Below are positions 24,927-33,657 of a stretch of DNA of 39,992 nt, in pieces. The notes beneath the pieces are model-generated. The model was not told the origin of the DNA, made no database searches, and saw nothing but the letters and a program-made list of their open reading frames with translations. Made by a program: the position numbers and the translations under genes. The DNA is taken from the NCBI GenBank assembly GCA_963640855.1, contig CAVIAJ010000012.1, forward strand, positions 1 through 39,992. The letters run 5' to 3'. Position 1 is the first letter of the stretch, and every line of letters begins with the position of its first letter. The stretch comes from Methanarcanum sp963640855 (GTDB taxonomy: Archaea; Thermoplasmatota; Thermoplasmata; Methanomassiliicoccales; Methanomethylophilaceae).

Positions 24927-25478
24927 ATGGATAAGAATGAGGTTCTTATCGGAAAGAAAGTAATCACCGACGATGCATACATTCTCGGACAGATTACGGA
25001 TTATTCGTGTGAGACTGTAGGGTGGAACATCATAGGTCTCAGAGTCAAGACCGAAGCTTCGGTTGCACCTATGCTTAACATCGGAAGCGGCAAATCGCTG
25101 ATTTTACTTCAGACCGGCGATTTCAGGATGAAGGACGTAGTTCTTTTGGACGATGCCCTGGAAAGTGTCAGATCCAAGATAACGCCCGACGAACCCGACC
25201 GCATCACCGTTAACAAAATGCTCGGAATGAAAGTATTCGCTTCCGACGGATTATTGGTCGGTACGATTGACAATCTCGAAATCGATCATACAAAATGGAA
25301 GATACTCTCGATGAACATCAAATTGGATAAGGCCGCACATCAGGCACTTGACATTAAGAAAATACTCTTCGGAAAGAAGATCTCCGGGATCCTGATGTCT
25401 CAGATAGATGGCATCAAAGATTCCGTGATCCTCTCGTTGGATACCAAAGGCGTCAGGAATCAGATGGTTGTCCTTTGA
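24927..25478 (+). CDS. PRC-barrel domain protein
   Basis: This 183-residue protein contains two PRC-barrel-like repeats: NEVLIGKKVITDDAYILGQITDY at residues 3-25 and NKMLGMKVFASDGLLVGTIDNLEID near residue 97. PRC barrels in archaea are small protein-binding modules; CdpB-type members act in cell division, so a link with SepF at 2264 is possible but not shown. The ATG at 24927 is chosen over a TTG four codons upstream. Its last 26 bases overlap the end of a convergent gene. Confidence 0.7.
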   Translation: MDKNEVLIGKKVITDDAYILGQITDYSCETVGWNIIGLRVKTEASVAPMLNIGSGKSLILLQTGDFRMKDVVLLDDALESVRSKITPDEPDRITVNKMLGMKVFASDGLLVGTIDNLEIDHTKWKILSMNIKLDKAAHQALDIKKILFGKKISGILMSQIDGIKDSVILSLDTKGVRNQMVVL

Positions 25479-26025
25479 CGGTGTTGAATGCCACGAGGAT
25501 GGATGCGTATTTTCCGTTGTCGTCCATCCCGTGCCATGCCCTTATCATCTTGTCGCACGTAGGTGCGGGACTGCATGAGATAACATCGTAACATCCGTTT
25601 CCTTCATTCAGTTCGGGGAAGGGAACAGGCGGCATGATGAATGCTTCTTTTCCTCCCGGTTTCACTTCCACATACGGGAATATAACAAAACCGTCAGAGA
25701 GCCAGATTACATCGTCTCTGTTCCTGTACTCTGCAGATGTTTCAGGAAATACTTCGGTTCCGAGAAGCTGTCCGTCGCCCGAAAGAAGTATTACGGTGGG
25801 CTTCGGCGGAGGTCTGAATCTGGGATCTTTTACGATACAGATTACTTTCTCTCTCTTCAGTGCCTCCATATAACCGAGATTGCAGACGGTGATTCCTCCG
25901 CTTGCTTTAACGGTGTTTTCTTCTTCTTGAACTTTCTTTTTGATAGAAGCATCAAGATAGAAAGCGTCTATGACTCCTCTGAGTCCTTTAAGAAGCTTGA
26001 TGTACTGGTCGTCCTCACAACACAT
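25453..26025 (-). CDS. Hypothetical protein, second gene of the DUF2111 operon
   Basis: I do not recognise this 190-residue protein. It has a helical start (YIKLLKGLRGVIDAFYLDASIKKKVQEEE) and a beta-rich, proline-rich middle with VILLSGDGQLLGTEVFP. A late cysteine pair sits in GCYDVISCSPAPTCDKM. There is no signal peptide. It follows the HTH-DUF2111 gene by 17 bases on the same strand with an AAGGA-like site, so the two form an operon. Its meaning probably lies in that link, beside the MCR activation genes. Confidence 0.6.
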   Translation of the reverse strand: MCCEDDQYIKLLKGLRGVIDAFYLDASIKKKVQEEENTVKASGGITVCNLGYMEALKREKVICIVKDPRFRPPPKPTVILLSGDGQLLGTEVFPETSAEYRNRDDVIWLSDGFVIFPYVEVKPGGKEAFIMPPVPFPELNEGNGCYDVISCSPAPTCDKMIRAWHGMDDNGKYASILVAFNTVKGQPSDS

Positions 26026-26042
26026 GATGCGGATAACGGTCC

Positions 26043-26999
26043 TTATTTAGAATAACTTATCGTCGGATTCATCGAATTAGTGAAAATATCTCTGATATCG
26101 ACGACACCTATTGCCGCGACGGCTTTGCCGTCAAGTTCGATGGGTGTGACTACAACTTTGATTCCTTTATACGGTCCGCTTGTCGCTTTCTTTCTGACGG
26201 TTGTTCTCGTGCGGATGACTTCTTCGAGAATTTCTCCGGTGTATACGTTGTCGATGACTGTACCGTTTTCTATTCTCACACCGAGGTTGTCACTGCTTTT
26301 GGCACATACCGGCAGTCCGCCGACCAATTCGTGAATGGCGAACGCAAGCGAAAGTATTTCTCCGGTCGATGAAGATGACGAAATGATATCTTTCAGTCCT
26401 CTTCTGAGCCTTAAACCTCCCATCATGTTCAATGCGGCGGAGATTGCACCGCATTCCGCCATTTCGTAGGTGTCTGCGGTACCGATTATAATTGCATCGT
26501 CGTTTCTTATGGAGAATATCGTTTTCAGTGATTTTTCGGTATCCGAATCCAAAGGAAAATCCGAACCCGGGAAGATTATGCGCCCGTTTGTGCATATCAG
26601 GGTGGTGGCACCCTTCGCACCGGACATAATTGCGGAATCTCTTTCTTCGCATCCGAAAGAAATTCTTCTGGAAGCGTGTTTTATTACAACTGCGCAGTTG
26701 TATTCTCCGATGGTGAGATCGTGTATCTCCACGGGTTTTACATCCATGAAAATCAGATTTCTGAATTCATCTCCGCTTTGTGTGAGACAGACTCCGCGTT
26801 TGTTTATTGTGATATATTCATTGTCGAGGAGAATATTCAGAATAGTTCTGACACTTCCCTCTCCGATACCCAACATCTCCGAGAGCTTTTTCCTTCCGAC
26901 AGGTTCGATGACATCCATTGACATGATCGCTTTCCATATGTGGTAGTCATTGAACTTCGGTGCGGGGCCGCAGACTCTCGTGTTCGGCGTTGGATGCAT
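26043..26999 (-). CDS. Helix-turn-helix regulator with a C-terminal DUF2111 domain
   Basis: The 318-residue protein has an N-terminal winged helix (WKAIMSMDVIEPVGRKKLSEMLGIGEGSVRTILNILLDNEYI). A middle domain looks DUF4443-like, with VVIKHASRRISFGCEERDSAIMSGAKGA and DDAIIIGTAD. The C-terminal DUF2111-like part is PYKGIKVVVTPIELDGKAVAAIGVVDIRD, a fold that may bind a small ligand. I place the start at 26999 since a TATA-like GTTATATCG on the minus strand (27021-27029) lies 26 bp upstream. It is divergent from atwA and carries an inverted repeat over its own start. A regulatory role is likely; the effector is unknown. Confidence 0.75.
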   Translation of the reverse strand: MHPTPNTRVCGPAPKFNDYHIWKAIMSMDVIEPVGRKKLSEMLGIGEGSVRTILNILLDNEYITINKRGVCLTQSGDEFRNLIFMDVKPVEIHDLTIGEYNCAVVIKHASRRISFGCEERDSAIMSGAKGATTLICTNGRIIFPGSDFPLDSDTEKSLKTIFSIRNDDAIIIGTADTYEMAECGAISAALNMMGGLRLRRGLKDIISSSSSTGEILSLAFAIHELVGGLPVCAKSSDNLGVRIENGTVIDNVYTGEILEEVIRTRTTVRKKATSGPYKGIKVVVTPIELDGKAVAAIGVVDIRDIFTNSMNPTISYSK

Positions 27000-27012
27000 T
27001 AACCATCCATGG
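26991..27012. promoter_or_regulatory. Inverted-repeat operator candidate over the start of the DUF2111 gene
   Basis: TGGATG (26991-26996) and CATCCA (27004-27009) are separated by seven bases and followed by TGG. The site covers the start codon and the predicted transcription start of the gene, ideal for autorepression. It has the same arms and spacing as 10634-10655. Confidence 0.55.
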
Positions 27013-27230
27013 CAAACTGACGATATAACGGTTCTGGTTCTTTCGGTTTTATTCCGTCTTTCGGAGATATTTTCTGAAGTACGGTGAAATACGGATGTTA
27101 TTTCGGACATGCCGAAGTCCGGATACCTGGAGCATACGGCACATCCGAATACCTTTTCGGTACATTGCCAGTACGCTCAACGCGTGTTAAAAACGACCGA
27201 TTTATCTATCTAGAAGTGCTAACGCCGTTT

Positions 27231-28856
27231 ATGTCGAAAGAGTCTGTCGAACTTTTGAAAATCGAGAACGTCTCGAAAGTCTATGACGGAAGAGTAGTAC
27301 TGAACAATGTCAGCGCAACACTGTCTACGGGGAAAATCCTCGGACTTATCGGGAAGAGTGCGGCAGGAAAGAGTGTCCTGATTCACATGATCAGGGGTTC
27401 TGAGGATTACGAACCCACTTCCGGTAAGGTTCTCTATCATATCAACATCTGTCCCAAATGCGGTAACATCGATCTTCCTTACGAAGGATGTGCCTGCAGC
27501 GCGTGCGGCGGAGAGACAAAAACCGAGTGGATCGATTATTGGTCGTTACCTGCGAGGAATCCGATCAGACAGGAAATCAAATCCCGTGTGTCTATTATGC
27601 TGCAGAGAACATTCGCTCTCTTCGGTGACAGTACCGTCATGGAGAACATCTTCGAAGCAATCGGCGACAAAGTTTCCGAGAAAGACAAAATCGAGAAAAC
27701 AATCGAGTTGCTTGAATTCGTGAATATGACACACAGGATTACGCACATTGCGCGTGATCTTTCTGGAGGAGAGAAACAGCGTGTGGTTATGGCGAGACAG
27801 CTTGCCAAGAACCCCCTGATTTTCCTTGCGGATGAACCTACAGGTACATTGGATCCGTACACGGCGAACATCGTTCACGAGAGACTTGTCAGTTATGTAC
27901 GCGAACATAACATCTGTATGATTTTCGCTTCACACTGGCCCGAAGCAATCAACAAGATGGCGGACGAAGCGATTTGGCTGGATGCAGGTAACGTTGTGAT
28001 GGATTCCGATCCGAACACTGTCACATCCAAATTCATGGAAGAGTATCACTTCGAAAGAAGGAAAGATACAGACCTCGGAGAGCCGTTCATCGTTTTGGAG
28101 AATGTCAAGAAACATTACTTCTCCGTTGTAAGAGGAGTTGTCAAGGCCGTCGACGGAGTTTCGTTCAGCATCAGAGAGAATGAAATCTTCGCTATGGTCG
28201 GTATATCGGGTGCAGGTAAAACAACGACATCCCGTATGATTGCGGGAATGACGCCTGTCACATCCGGAGTCGTAAAGATCAAAATCGGTGATGATTGGGT
28301 CGATATGAGCGAATCGGGATTCATGGGCAAGGGAAGAGCCACACCCTACATCGGAGTGCTCCATCAGGAATACACACTGTATCCGTTCGATACTATTCTG
28401 AAGAATCTCACCGTCTGTATCGGAATGACTATGCCTGCCGAGATTGCGAAAGTGAAAGCAATTCAGGTTCTGCAGAGCGTAGGATTCCCGAAGAATGACA
28501 TTGAGAAAGTTCTCTACTCATATCCTGATGCACTGTCCGTCGGAGAACAGCAGAGGGTTGCCTTCGCTCAGGTTCTGATCAAAGAACCGCGTATCGTTAT
28601 TCTCGACGAACCTACGGGAACAATGGATCCGATTACGAAGGTTACAGTCGCAAAAGCCGTTCTCAATGCAAGAGACAATCTCAGAGAAACATTTGTAGTA
28701 GTAAGTCACGATATGGATTTCATCCTCAATTGCTGTGACCGTGCCGTACTGTTCAAGAACGGAAAGATCATAGAGGAGGGTAAGCCCGAAGATATCGTCA
28801 GCGGATTCGACGAGATCGAGAAGGAATTAGAGAACAACAACGGTGAAGAACAGTGA
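27231..28856 (+). CDS. atwA: Methyl-coenzyme M reductase activation component A2
   Basis: AtwA is the soluble ABC-type ATPase that powers reduction of the F430 nickel in inactive MCR. The 541-residue protein has two ABC domains. The first has Walker A GKSAAGKS, signature LSGGEKQR and LADEPTGTLDP. The second has GISGAGKT, a variant signature LSVGEQQR, and ILDEPTGTMDP. An insertion in the first domain has two C-x2-C pairs (CPKCGN, CSACGG) that could bind metal. No membrane segments are present, in line with a soluble factor. The ATG at 27231 is about 27 bp after a TTTATCTA box. Its stop overlaps mcrC by four bases. Confidence 0.93.
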   Translation: MSKESVELLKIENVSKVYDGRVVLNNVSATLSTGKILGLIGKSAAGKSVLIHMIRGSEDYEPTSGKVLYHINICPKCGNIDLPYEGCACSACGGETKTEWIDYWSLPARNPIRQEIKSRVSIMLQRTFALFGDSTVMENIFEAIGDKVSEKDKIEKTIELLEFVNMTHRITHIARDLSGGEKQRVVMARQLAKNPLIFLADEPTGTLDPYTANIVHERLVSYVREHNICMIFASHWPEAINKMADEAIWLDAGNVVMDSDPNTVTSKFMEEYHFERRKDTDLGEPFIVLENVKKHYFSVVRGVVKAVDGVSFSIRENEIFAMVGISGAGKTTTSRMIAGMTPVTSGVVKIKIGDDWVDMSESGFMGKGRATPYIGVLHQEYTLYPFDTILKNLTVCIGMTMPAEIAKVKAIQVLQSVGFPKNDIEKVLYSYPDALSVGEQQRVAFAQVLIKEPRIVILDEPTGTMDPITKVTVAKAVLNARDNLRETFVVVSHDMDFILNCCDRAVLFKNGKIIEEGKPEDIVSGFDEIEKELENNNGEEQ

Positions 28857-29476
28857 AACAGAAGATCGGAAGGCATCTCAGTTTCGTGGAATGCCGTGAA
28901 TCCATGGGAATGGGTCAGGGAGGCGGCCTTGCCCAAAGAGCAACCATCTCCGAAAGCGGCAGAGATGTCGTAGCGATAGCCATGGGGCCCGGAAGAAGGC
29001 ATATCACCAAACCCGTCTGTGAAATTACGTATGCACTGAGAGAGGAAGGAATCGATACTTCGGTTCTTGTGCTGAATGCGGGTGCGGGAGTACCTGCGGA
29101 TGCGGAAGATGTCTCTCACGGACAGTGCATGGGATTGGATCCCATTGAAGTAGAGAGGATACAGCAGTTCAAGGTCGCATTGATCCACCTCGGAAATGTG
29201 AGAAGCCATATCATATGGAAAGCAAGGCTGATTCTCAGGAATGTCGATATTCCGGCGATAGTGGTGTGTCAGTGTCCCGTGGATTTCGAGGATTTTGCCG
29301 CAATCGGAGTGAAGACAAGGGATGTCATGCCTCCGGATGATAAGGTTAACACAAAAGGTACGATTATCGAAATCGTGAACGGCGTCATCAGAGGTGTTTC
29401 CTGTCCTCAGGATAAGCTTGATGAAATCGTATCCAAGGTTCAGAGTATGCTTCCTAAGCAGGGGGAAAAGGAATGA
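28853..29476 (+). CDS. mcrC: Methyl-coenzyme M reductase activation protein McrC
   Basis: McrC is required with AtwA for activating MCR. The 207-residue protein has the conserved CRESMGMGQGGGLAQRATISE near residue 14, AMGPGRRHITKPVCEITYALREEGID, and VRSHIIWKARLILRNVDIPAIVVCQ. In some methanogens mcrC lies inside the mcr operon between mcrD and mcrG; here it is instead the second gene of the activation operon. It starts with GTG in a four-base overlap with atwA and ends in a four-base overlap with mmp3. Confidence 0.92.
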   Translation: MKQKIGRHLSFVECRESMGMGQGGGLAQRATISESGRDVVAIAMGPGRRHITKPVCEITYALREEGIDTSVLVLNAGAGVPADAEDVSHGQCMGLDPIEVERIQQFKVALIHLGNVRSHIIWKARLILRNVDIPAIVVCQCPVDFEDFAAIGVKTRDVMPPDDKVNTKGTIIEIVNGVIRGVSCPQDKLDEIVSKVQSMLPKQGEKE

Positions 29477-30990
29477 AGGTAACCGTAAACGGAAAAGAGA
29501 AAACACTTTCTCCGAAAGCTACACTGAAATCCGCCCTCGAAGGGGAGCATTATGTGAAAGGCACTTTGGTTTCGGTACATCTCTCAACAGAGAAATTAAT
29601 CCGTGAGTCGGAAGACTTCGAGATTGTCACCGAAAGAGGGAATATCGTAATTCATTTGGACGATTCTCCCGATGCGGATATATGGAGATCGAAAGTCTCC
29701 GAGATGTCTCGGCTTACCATGAGATGGAGAACGGAAAGACTGGATGCTTTCGGTTCTTTTTCCACTGAAATAAAATACGATCCGGCGGACAGAATGTACA
29801 GGCGTTACGACTGTTTCTTCTCTCTCGGAGGTAACGATAACGATACCACATATCTCATGATTGCCAGGAAAGATCACAGAAGATCCTACGGCGCAGGCGG
29901 AGGACGTATCGGACACATCACGAAAGGAAGGCACATCCTCGATGAATTCCGCGAGGGAGACAGAATCATCGAAGTGAAGCCTTTGGTTTCCGAAGAAAGC
30001 GCGGAGAATGTTATCGTTACAACCGATTTATCATTCAGACTCGAAGAAGGATACTCGGTGGATACTCACGTAAGAGTAAAACTCGACGAAAATTCTCCGG
30101 AAAGTGCGGAACATGTTTTGATTCTTACGGATAAGGGACACATGAGTATCTCCGACGTCACCGGAAGTTATGCCGCATGCAGCGAAGATCAGGACGTTAC
30201 CATTCCCGTCGAAGACAGAAAGGTCAGGGAAGTCGGTTCCGTTACCGTCAGAAATCAGGGTGTCGGACTCGGAAGGATAATGATTTACAAGGAGAGAAGA
30301 CAGCTTTCGGAATCACATAACTTCGCGGGACAGGTCGTCGGCGGTATGCCCATAGTCAGGATGGCGGGTGACGGAAGCAGCATTAGTATTGTCACCGAAC
30401 CGAAACGTTTGCTGACGGTGGGAATGACTCAGAAAGATGCTTCGGAATTCCTGAAATCCAGGGGTGTAAAACAGAAGAGAACCGGAGAAACCGATGACGG
30501 TGCAATCGTAGTGGAACAGAGGCCGGAAAGAACGATAGACGCACTCAAAGCCGGGGAAGTCGAGACTTTTGCGGTAAAGAAGGAAAGGATTTACAGAATA
30601 TCTCTCGACAGGAAGAAATCTCCTCTGAGTGTTCATTATTTTGAGAAAGTAACGGGATTAAGTCACAAACCCATAGGTTCGCTGAAGGTTTTCTTCTTAT
30701 TCGAAGGAATGCCCATGGTTCAGTTCGAAGGAGATCAGTCGAGAGCCCATACGCTGTACCCGAACGATCCTTTTAAGAAATGCAGGCGCGGAGATATCGG
30801 CGTTACCAATCAGGCAAGGCCCAATGCGGGACTGATAGGAATAAGACTTGAAGACAGCAAAGAATACGGACCTACCGGCGAGGAAGGATACGGAACCAAC
30901 ATCTTCGGAAGATTCGAAGACGATTTGGATAAATTCCTGAAGATGACCGCGGATGAAGAGATTGTCTACATTACGGAGGAGAAATTATGA
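29473..30990 (+). CDS. mmp3: Methanogenesis marker protein 3
   Basis: This 505-residue protein fits the Mmp3 (UPF0288) family: VTVNGKEKTLSPKATLKSAL at the start, the region DHRRSYGAGGGRIGHITKGRHIL near residue 137, and a cyclophilin-like segment KVFFLFEGMPMVQFEGDQSRAH near the end. Mmp3 has been reported with the MCR activation machinery. It overlaps both neighbours by four bases (ATGA type). Confidence 0.88.
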   Translation: MKVTVNGKEKTLSPKATLKSALEGEHYVKGTLVSVHLSTEKLIRESEDFEIVTERGNIVIHLDDSPDADIWRSKVSEMSRLTMRWRTERLDAFGSFSTEIKYDPADRMYRRYDCFFSLGGNDNDTTYLMIARKDHRRSYGAGGGRIGHITKGRHILDEFREGDRIIEVKPLVSEESAENVIVTTDLSFRLEEGYSVDTHVRVKLDENSPESAEHVLILTDKGHMSISDVTGSYAACSEDQDVTIPVEDRKVREVGSVTVRNQGVGLGRIMIYKERRQLSESHNFAGQVVGGMPIVRMAGDGSSISIVTEPKRLLTVGMTQKDASEFLKSRGVKQKRTGETDDGAIVVEQRPERTIDALKAGEVETFAVKKERIYRISLDRKKSPLSVHYFEKVTGLSHKPIGSLKVFFLFEGMPMVQFEGDQSRAHTLYPNDPFKKCRRGDIGVTNQARPNAGLIGIRLEDSKEYGPTGEEGYGTNIFGRFEDDLDKFLKMTADEEIVYITEEKL

Positions 30991-31409
30991 GTGAAGAAAG
31001 AGAGACGAGACTGCTCATGATCTCGCCTGTGTCGAATGTTACACCGGATCAGCTTTCCCGTACCATCCATGCGATGGGAGAGAGAATATCCGTAAAGGAA
31101 ACATGTTACGGCTGTCTGATAGAAGGGCCGAGAGAAACGGTAAGAAGAGTACGTGACAGAGCCAGGGAATTGGATCCCAACGGCATTTACTCAAAAGTAA
31201 GAGCCTATCCTCTCGGAGATCCGAGGAGATGCCGTGCGCACCACGGTACAAGACCGGGATATCCTCAGCTGGAGGCGGAATGGGCCGCTCTGACATACAT
31301 AGAAGCGGGTTTGGACGCTTCGGACAGAGGAGAAAAGATACCTCCGGAACCCGTGAAAAAACAACTTTCAGTTCAGGAATTCAAGAAGATATGTGAGGCG
31401 AATCAATGA
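30987..31409 (+). CDS. mmp6: Methanogenesis marker protein 6
   Basis: The 140-residue protein matches Mmp6 by the segment LGDPRRCRAHHGTRPGYPQLEAEW near residue 76 and its place between mmp3 and mmp5. The Cys/His-rich CRAHH could bind metal. The role is unknown, but it occurs only in methanogens as far as I recall. It overlaps mmp3 and mmp5 by four bases each. Confidence 0.82.
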   Translation: MSEERETRLLMISPVSNVTPDQLSRTIHAMGERISVKETCYGCLIEGPRETVRRVRDRARELDPNGIYSKVRAYPLGDPRRCRAHHGTRPGYPQLEAEWAALTYIEAGLDASDRGEKIPPEPVKKQLSVQEFKKICEANQ

Positions 31410-31855
31410 AAGTATTCATCGACCCCCCTAACAGTATGATTTTATTCGATTTAGTGGAGAGGTTCGGACACGAACCCCTCAGTACGATGGCTGCACTCCA
31501 GGAGAGGGTGGACAATATCGAGATAGATATGCCTCCGATGAACGTCACTTTGGATGACGTCGTGAAGGGACTGAAATACGCGGGTATTGAGGTCCCCTCG
31601 GGAATAAGAGGAAGACTCGCGGTATGGGGTCCGCTGATTGAGGAAGCGGATGCCGCCGTGATTATGGAAGAAGCTCCTATGGCATTCGGATGTGTGGGCT
31701 GTGAGCGTTCGAATCTGATGGTAAAATATCTAATCAAGAGACGCGGAATTCCCACGGTGACGGTAAGATATCCCGAGAATGAAGAAGAAGGTAAACAGAC
31801 CGTCGCGAGAATAAAGGAATTTTTGGATAATCTTGAAAAAAAGGAGGCGGAGTGA
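31406..31855 (+). CDS. mmp5: Methanogenesis marker protein 5
   Basis: This 149-residue protein opens with KVFIDPPNSMILFDLVERFGHEPL, diagnostic for Mmp5. It has FGCVGCERSNLM near residue 93, a C-x2-C that might hold a cofactor, and ends in a charged helix. Function is unknown. It overlaps mmp6 and is one base from mmp15. Confidence 0.85.
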   Translation: MKVFIDPPNSMILFDLVERFGHEPLSTMAALQERVDNIEIDMPPMNVTLDDVVKGLKYAGIEVPSGIRGRLAVWGPLIEEADAAVIMEEAPMAFGCVGCERSNLMVKYLIKRRGIPTVTVRYPENEEEGKQTVARIKEFLDNLEKKEAE

Positions 31856-31856
31856 A

Positions 31857-33086
31857 GTGGCTGCTCTGATTAAGATTGCACAGCTTTCATGCGGTACCGA
31901 ATACAGCAGCGTTCAGTATGAGATTGAAAAAGCTGCGAGAAGTGTCGGTGCGAAGATTGTGTATCCGGATGTTTCCGCAGCGGATGTCGATGCTGCGGTA
32001 CGCAGATTCGGATTCAGTCCCAGGTCCCCTCAGCTCAGGGTAATGATCGCACGTGCCGTTCAGCTCGCCGACGGAATGTACGATGCAGACGCGGTTTTCA
32101 TCGCAACATGTTTCAGATGTGCGGAAGCTGCGTTGGTAAGGAACGAGTTGAGAAGATTCATTCAGGAAAATACAAGACTGCCTGTAGTCACATATTCCTT
32201 CACGGAGAGGATGAAGGCTTCTCAGTTACTCACAAGGATGGAAGCTTTGGTTACCATCGTCGCAAGGAAGGAATTGCTTGCGAGGGAGAAGCAGTCCGGT
32301 CTGACTGCAGGATTGGATTCCGGTTCGTCTACAACCAAAGCCGTGATTATGAAAGACAACGCAATCATCGGAAAGGCATGGATGCCTACCGGAAACGTTA
32401 TCGAATCCGCTACTGCAGTTCTCGAAGACGCGATGAAACAGGCCGGTGTTAAGTTATCCGATATTGAGGCTATAGGAACAACAGGATACGGACGTTTCAC
32501 TCTCGGTAAGCATTTCAATGCAAAATTGGTGCAGGAAGAGCTGACCGTCAACTCCAAAGGAGCTGTTTGGCTTGCGGACAGGCAGAGAGGAGAAGCGACA
32601 ATCATCGATATCGGGGGTATGGATAATAAAGCCATTACCGTCCGCGACGGTGTTCCCGACAACTTCACGATGGGAGGTGTCTGCGCCGGAGCATCCGGAC
32701 GTTTCCTCGAGATGACCGCAAGAAGGCTGAAAGTCGAAATTTCGGATTTGGGAAAATACGCGGTGAAAGGAGACTGGAGAAATGCGAAGATGAATTCGTA
32801 TTGTTCTGTCTTCGGTATTCAGGATTTGGTCACGACTCTCGGAGAAGGAAAATCGTTTGAAGATGTTGCCGCCGCTGCCTGTCATTCGGTTGCCGAACAG
32901 GTTTACGAACAGCAGTTACAGGAAGTGGATGTGAGACACCCGATCATTCAGGTCGGAGGTACATCTCTCAACGCAGGCCTCGTAAAGGCTGTGGGAGAGG
33001 TTTTGGGAGAAGCACCCATCGTCCCTCCGGATTCACAGTACATCGGAGCCGTCGGAGGGGCACTCCTGTGCTCGGGTTTCCTGTGA
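31857..33086 (+). CDS. mmp15: Methanogenesis marker protein 15 (BcrA/HgdC-type Fe-S ATPase)
   Basis: The 409-residue protein is a relative of the ATP-driven activators of 2-hydroxyacyl-CoA dehydratases and benzoyl-CoA reductase. It has an added N-terminal domain (residues 1-150, starting LIKIAQLSCGTEYSS). The ASKHA part shows LDSGSSTTKAVIM, IGTTGYGR, DIGGMDNKAI, and the two cysteines that bridge a 4Fe-4S cluster between subunits (GGVCAGASGRFLE and NSYCSVFG). It therefore looks like a low-potential electron donor, fit to help reduce F430 nickel. I choose the GTG at 31857 because GGAGG (31843-31847) lies nine bases upstream. Confidence 0.88.
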   Translation: MAALIKIAQLSCGTEYSSVQYEIEKAARSVGAKIVYPDVSAADVDAAVRRFGFSPRSPQLRVMIARAVQLADGMYDADAVFIATCFRCAEAALVRNELRRFIQENTRLPVVTYSFTERMKASQLLTRMEALVTIVARKELLAREKQSGLTAGLDSGSSTTKAVIMKDNAIIGKAWMPTGNVIESATAVLEDAMKQAGVKLSDIEAIGTTGYGRFTLGKHFNAKLVQEELTVNSKGAVWLADRQRGEATIIDIGGMDNKAITVRDGVPDNFTMGGVCAGASGRFLEMTARRLKVEISDLGKYAVKGDWRNAKMNSYCSVFGIQDLVTTLGEGKSFEDVAAAACHSVAEQVYEQQLQEVDVRHPIIQVGGTSLNAGLVKAVGEVLGEAPIVPPDSQYIGAVGGALLCSGFL

Positions 33087-33096
33087 GGTGGGAATC

Positions 33097-33657
33097 ATGC
33101 AGATAGATGTCGTCGGTACGGATGAATACGCCTGCAATTCATACAGGGCGTTATTTGAAGGTATCATGAACGATGTCGGCAAGGCCGTACTGATTGAGAA
33201 GGCATCGATGGTGCTGAAACCGGAGATTCCGCTGTTTGTATTCAGTGTACGTCTGATGAACGAACCTGCGAACAGAACCGTTTCCGAGGCTGCGGATATG
33301 AGGCAGGAAGGAAAGGACACCCATATTTCGATTTCAGACGAAAGATACGCCCCCGAGATTATCGCAGCATTGTGGAAAAACTACGGAAGAGACCGTGTGG
33401 AACAGCAGACAAGGTTCGATCTGATTGTCTACGGCGGAGATATGAAGACAATTGCGGATTATCAGATATCTTCCGGAGAGGAAGCAATGAAGGAGATAAT
33501 CGGTGCGCTGTGGAGAGTGATGCCCGAGGGTATCAAAAACAGACACAACATCACCGAAGGGAATGTTGTTACAATCGTAGCTACCGAAGAAATAATGCAG
33601 CCTGAGATGATCGAAGAAGGAATGAAAGTCCACAAATCAATGACCGGAGGAATCTGA
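33097..33657 (+). CDS. mmp17: Methanogenesis marker protein 17
   Basis: This 186-residue protein fits Mmp17 by its start (QIDVVGTDEYACNSYRALFEGIM), the DERYAPEIIAALWKNYGRDRVEQQTRFDL block, and its position next to mmp7. Mmp17 is reported as part of the MCR activation complex. The ATG at 33097 has GAGGTG just upstream; a GTG at 33088 is a weaker alternative. The stop overlaps the mmp7 ATG (TGATG). Confidence 0.85.
   Translation: MQIDVVGTDEYACNSYRALFEGIMNDVGKAVLIEKASMVLKPEIPLFVFSVRLMNEPANRTVSEAADMRQEGKDTHISISDERYAPEIIAALWKNYGRDRVEQQTRFDLIVYGGDMKTIADYQISSGEEAMKEIIGALWRVMPEGIKNRHNITEGNVVTIVATEEIMQPEMIEEGMKVHKSMTGGI

Noticed and set aside
27084..27230. Longer atwA start at 27084
   Set aside because: The added residues do not look like an ABC protein, and the TTTATCTA box near 27200-27207 fits a start at 27231.
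10568..27231. GTGCTAAC near 10568 and 27217 as a shared regulatory motif
   Set aside because: Only eight bases match, with no symmetry and different distances to the genes.
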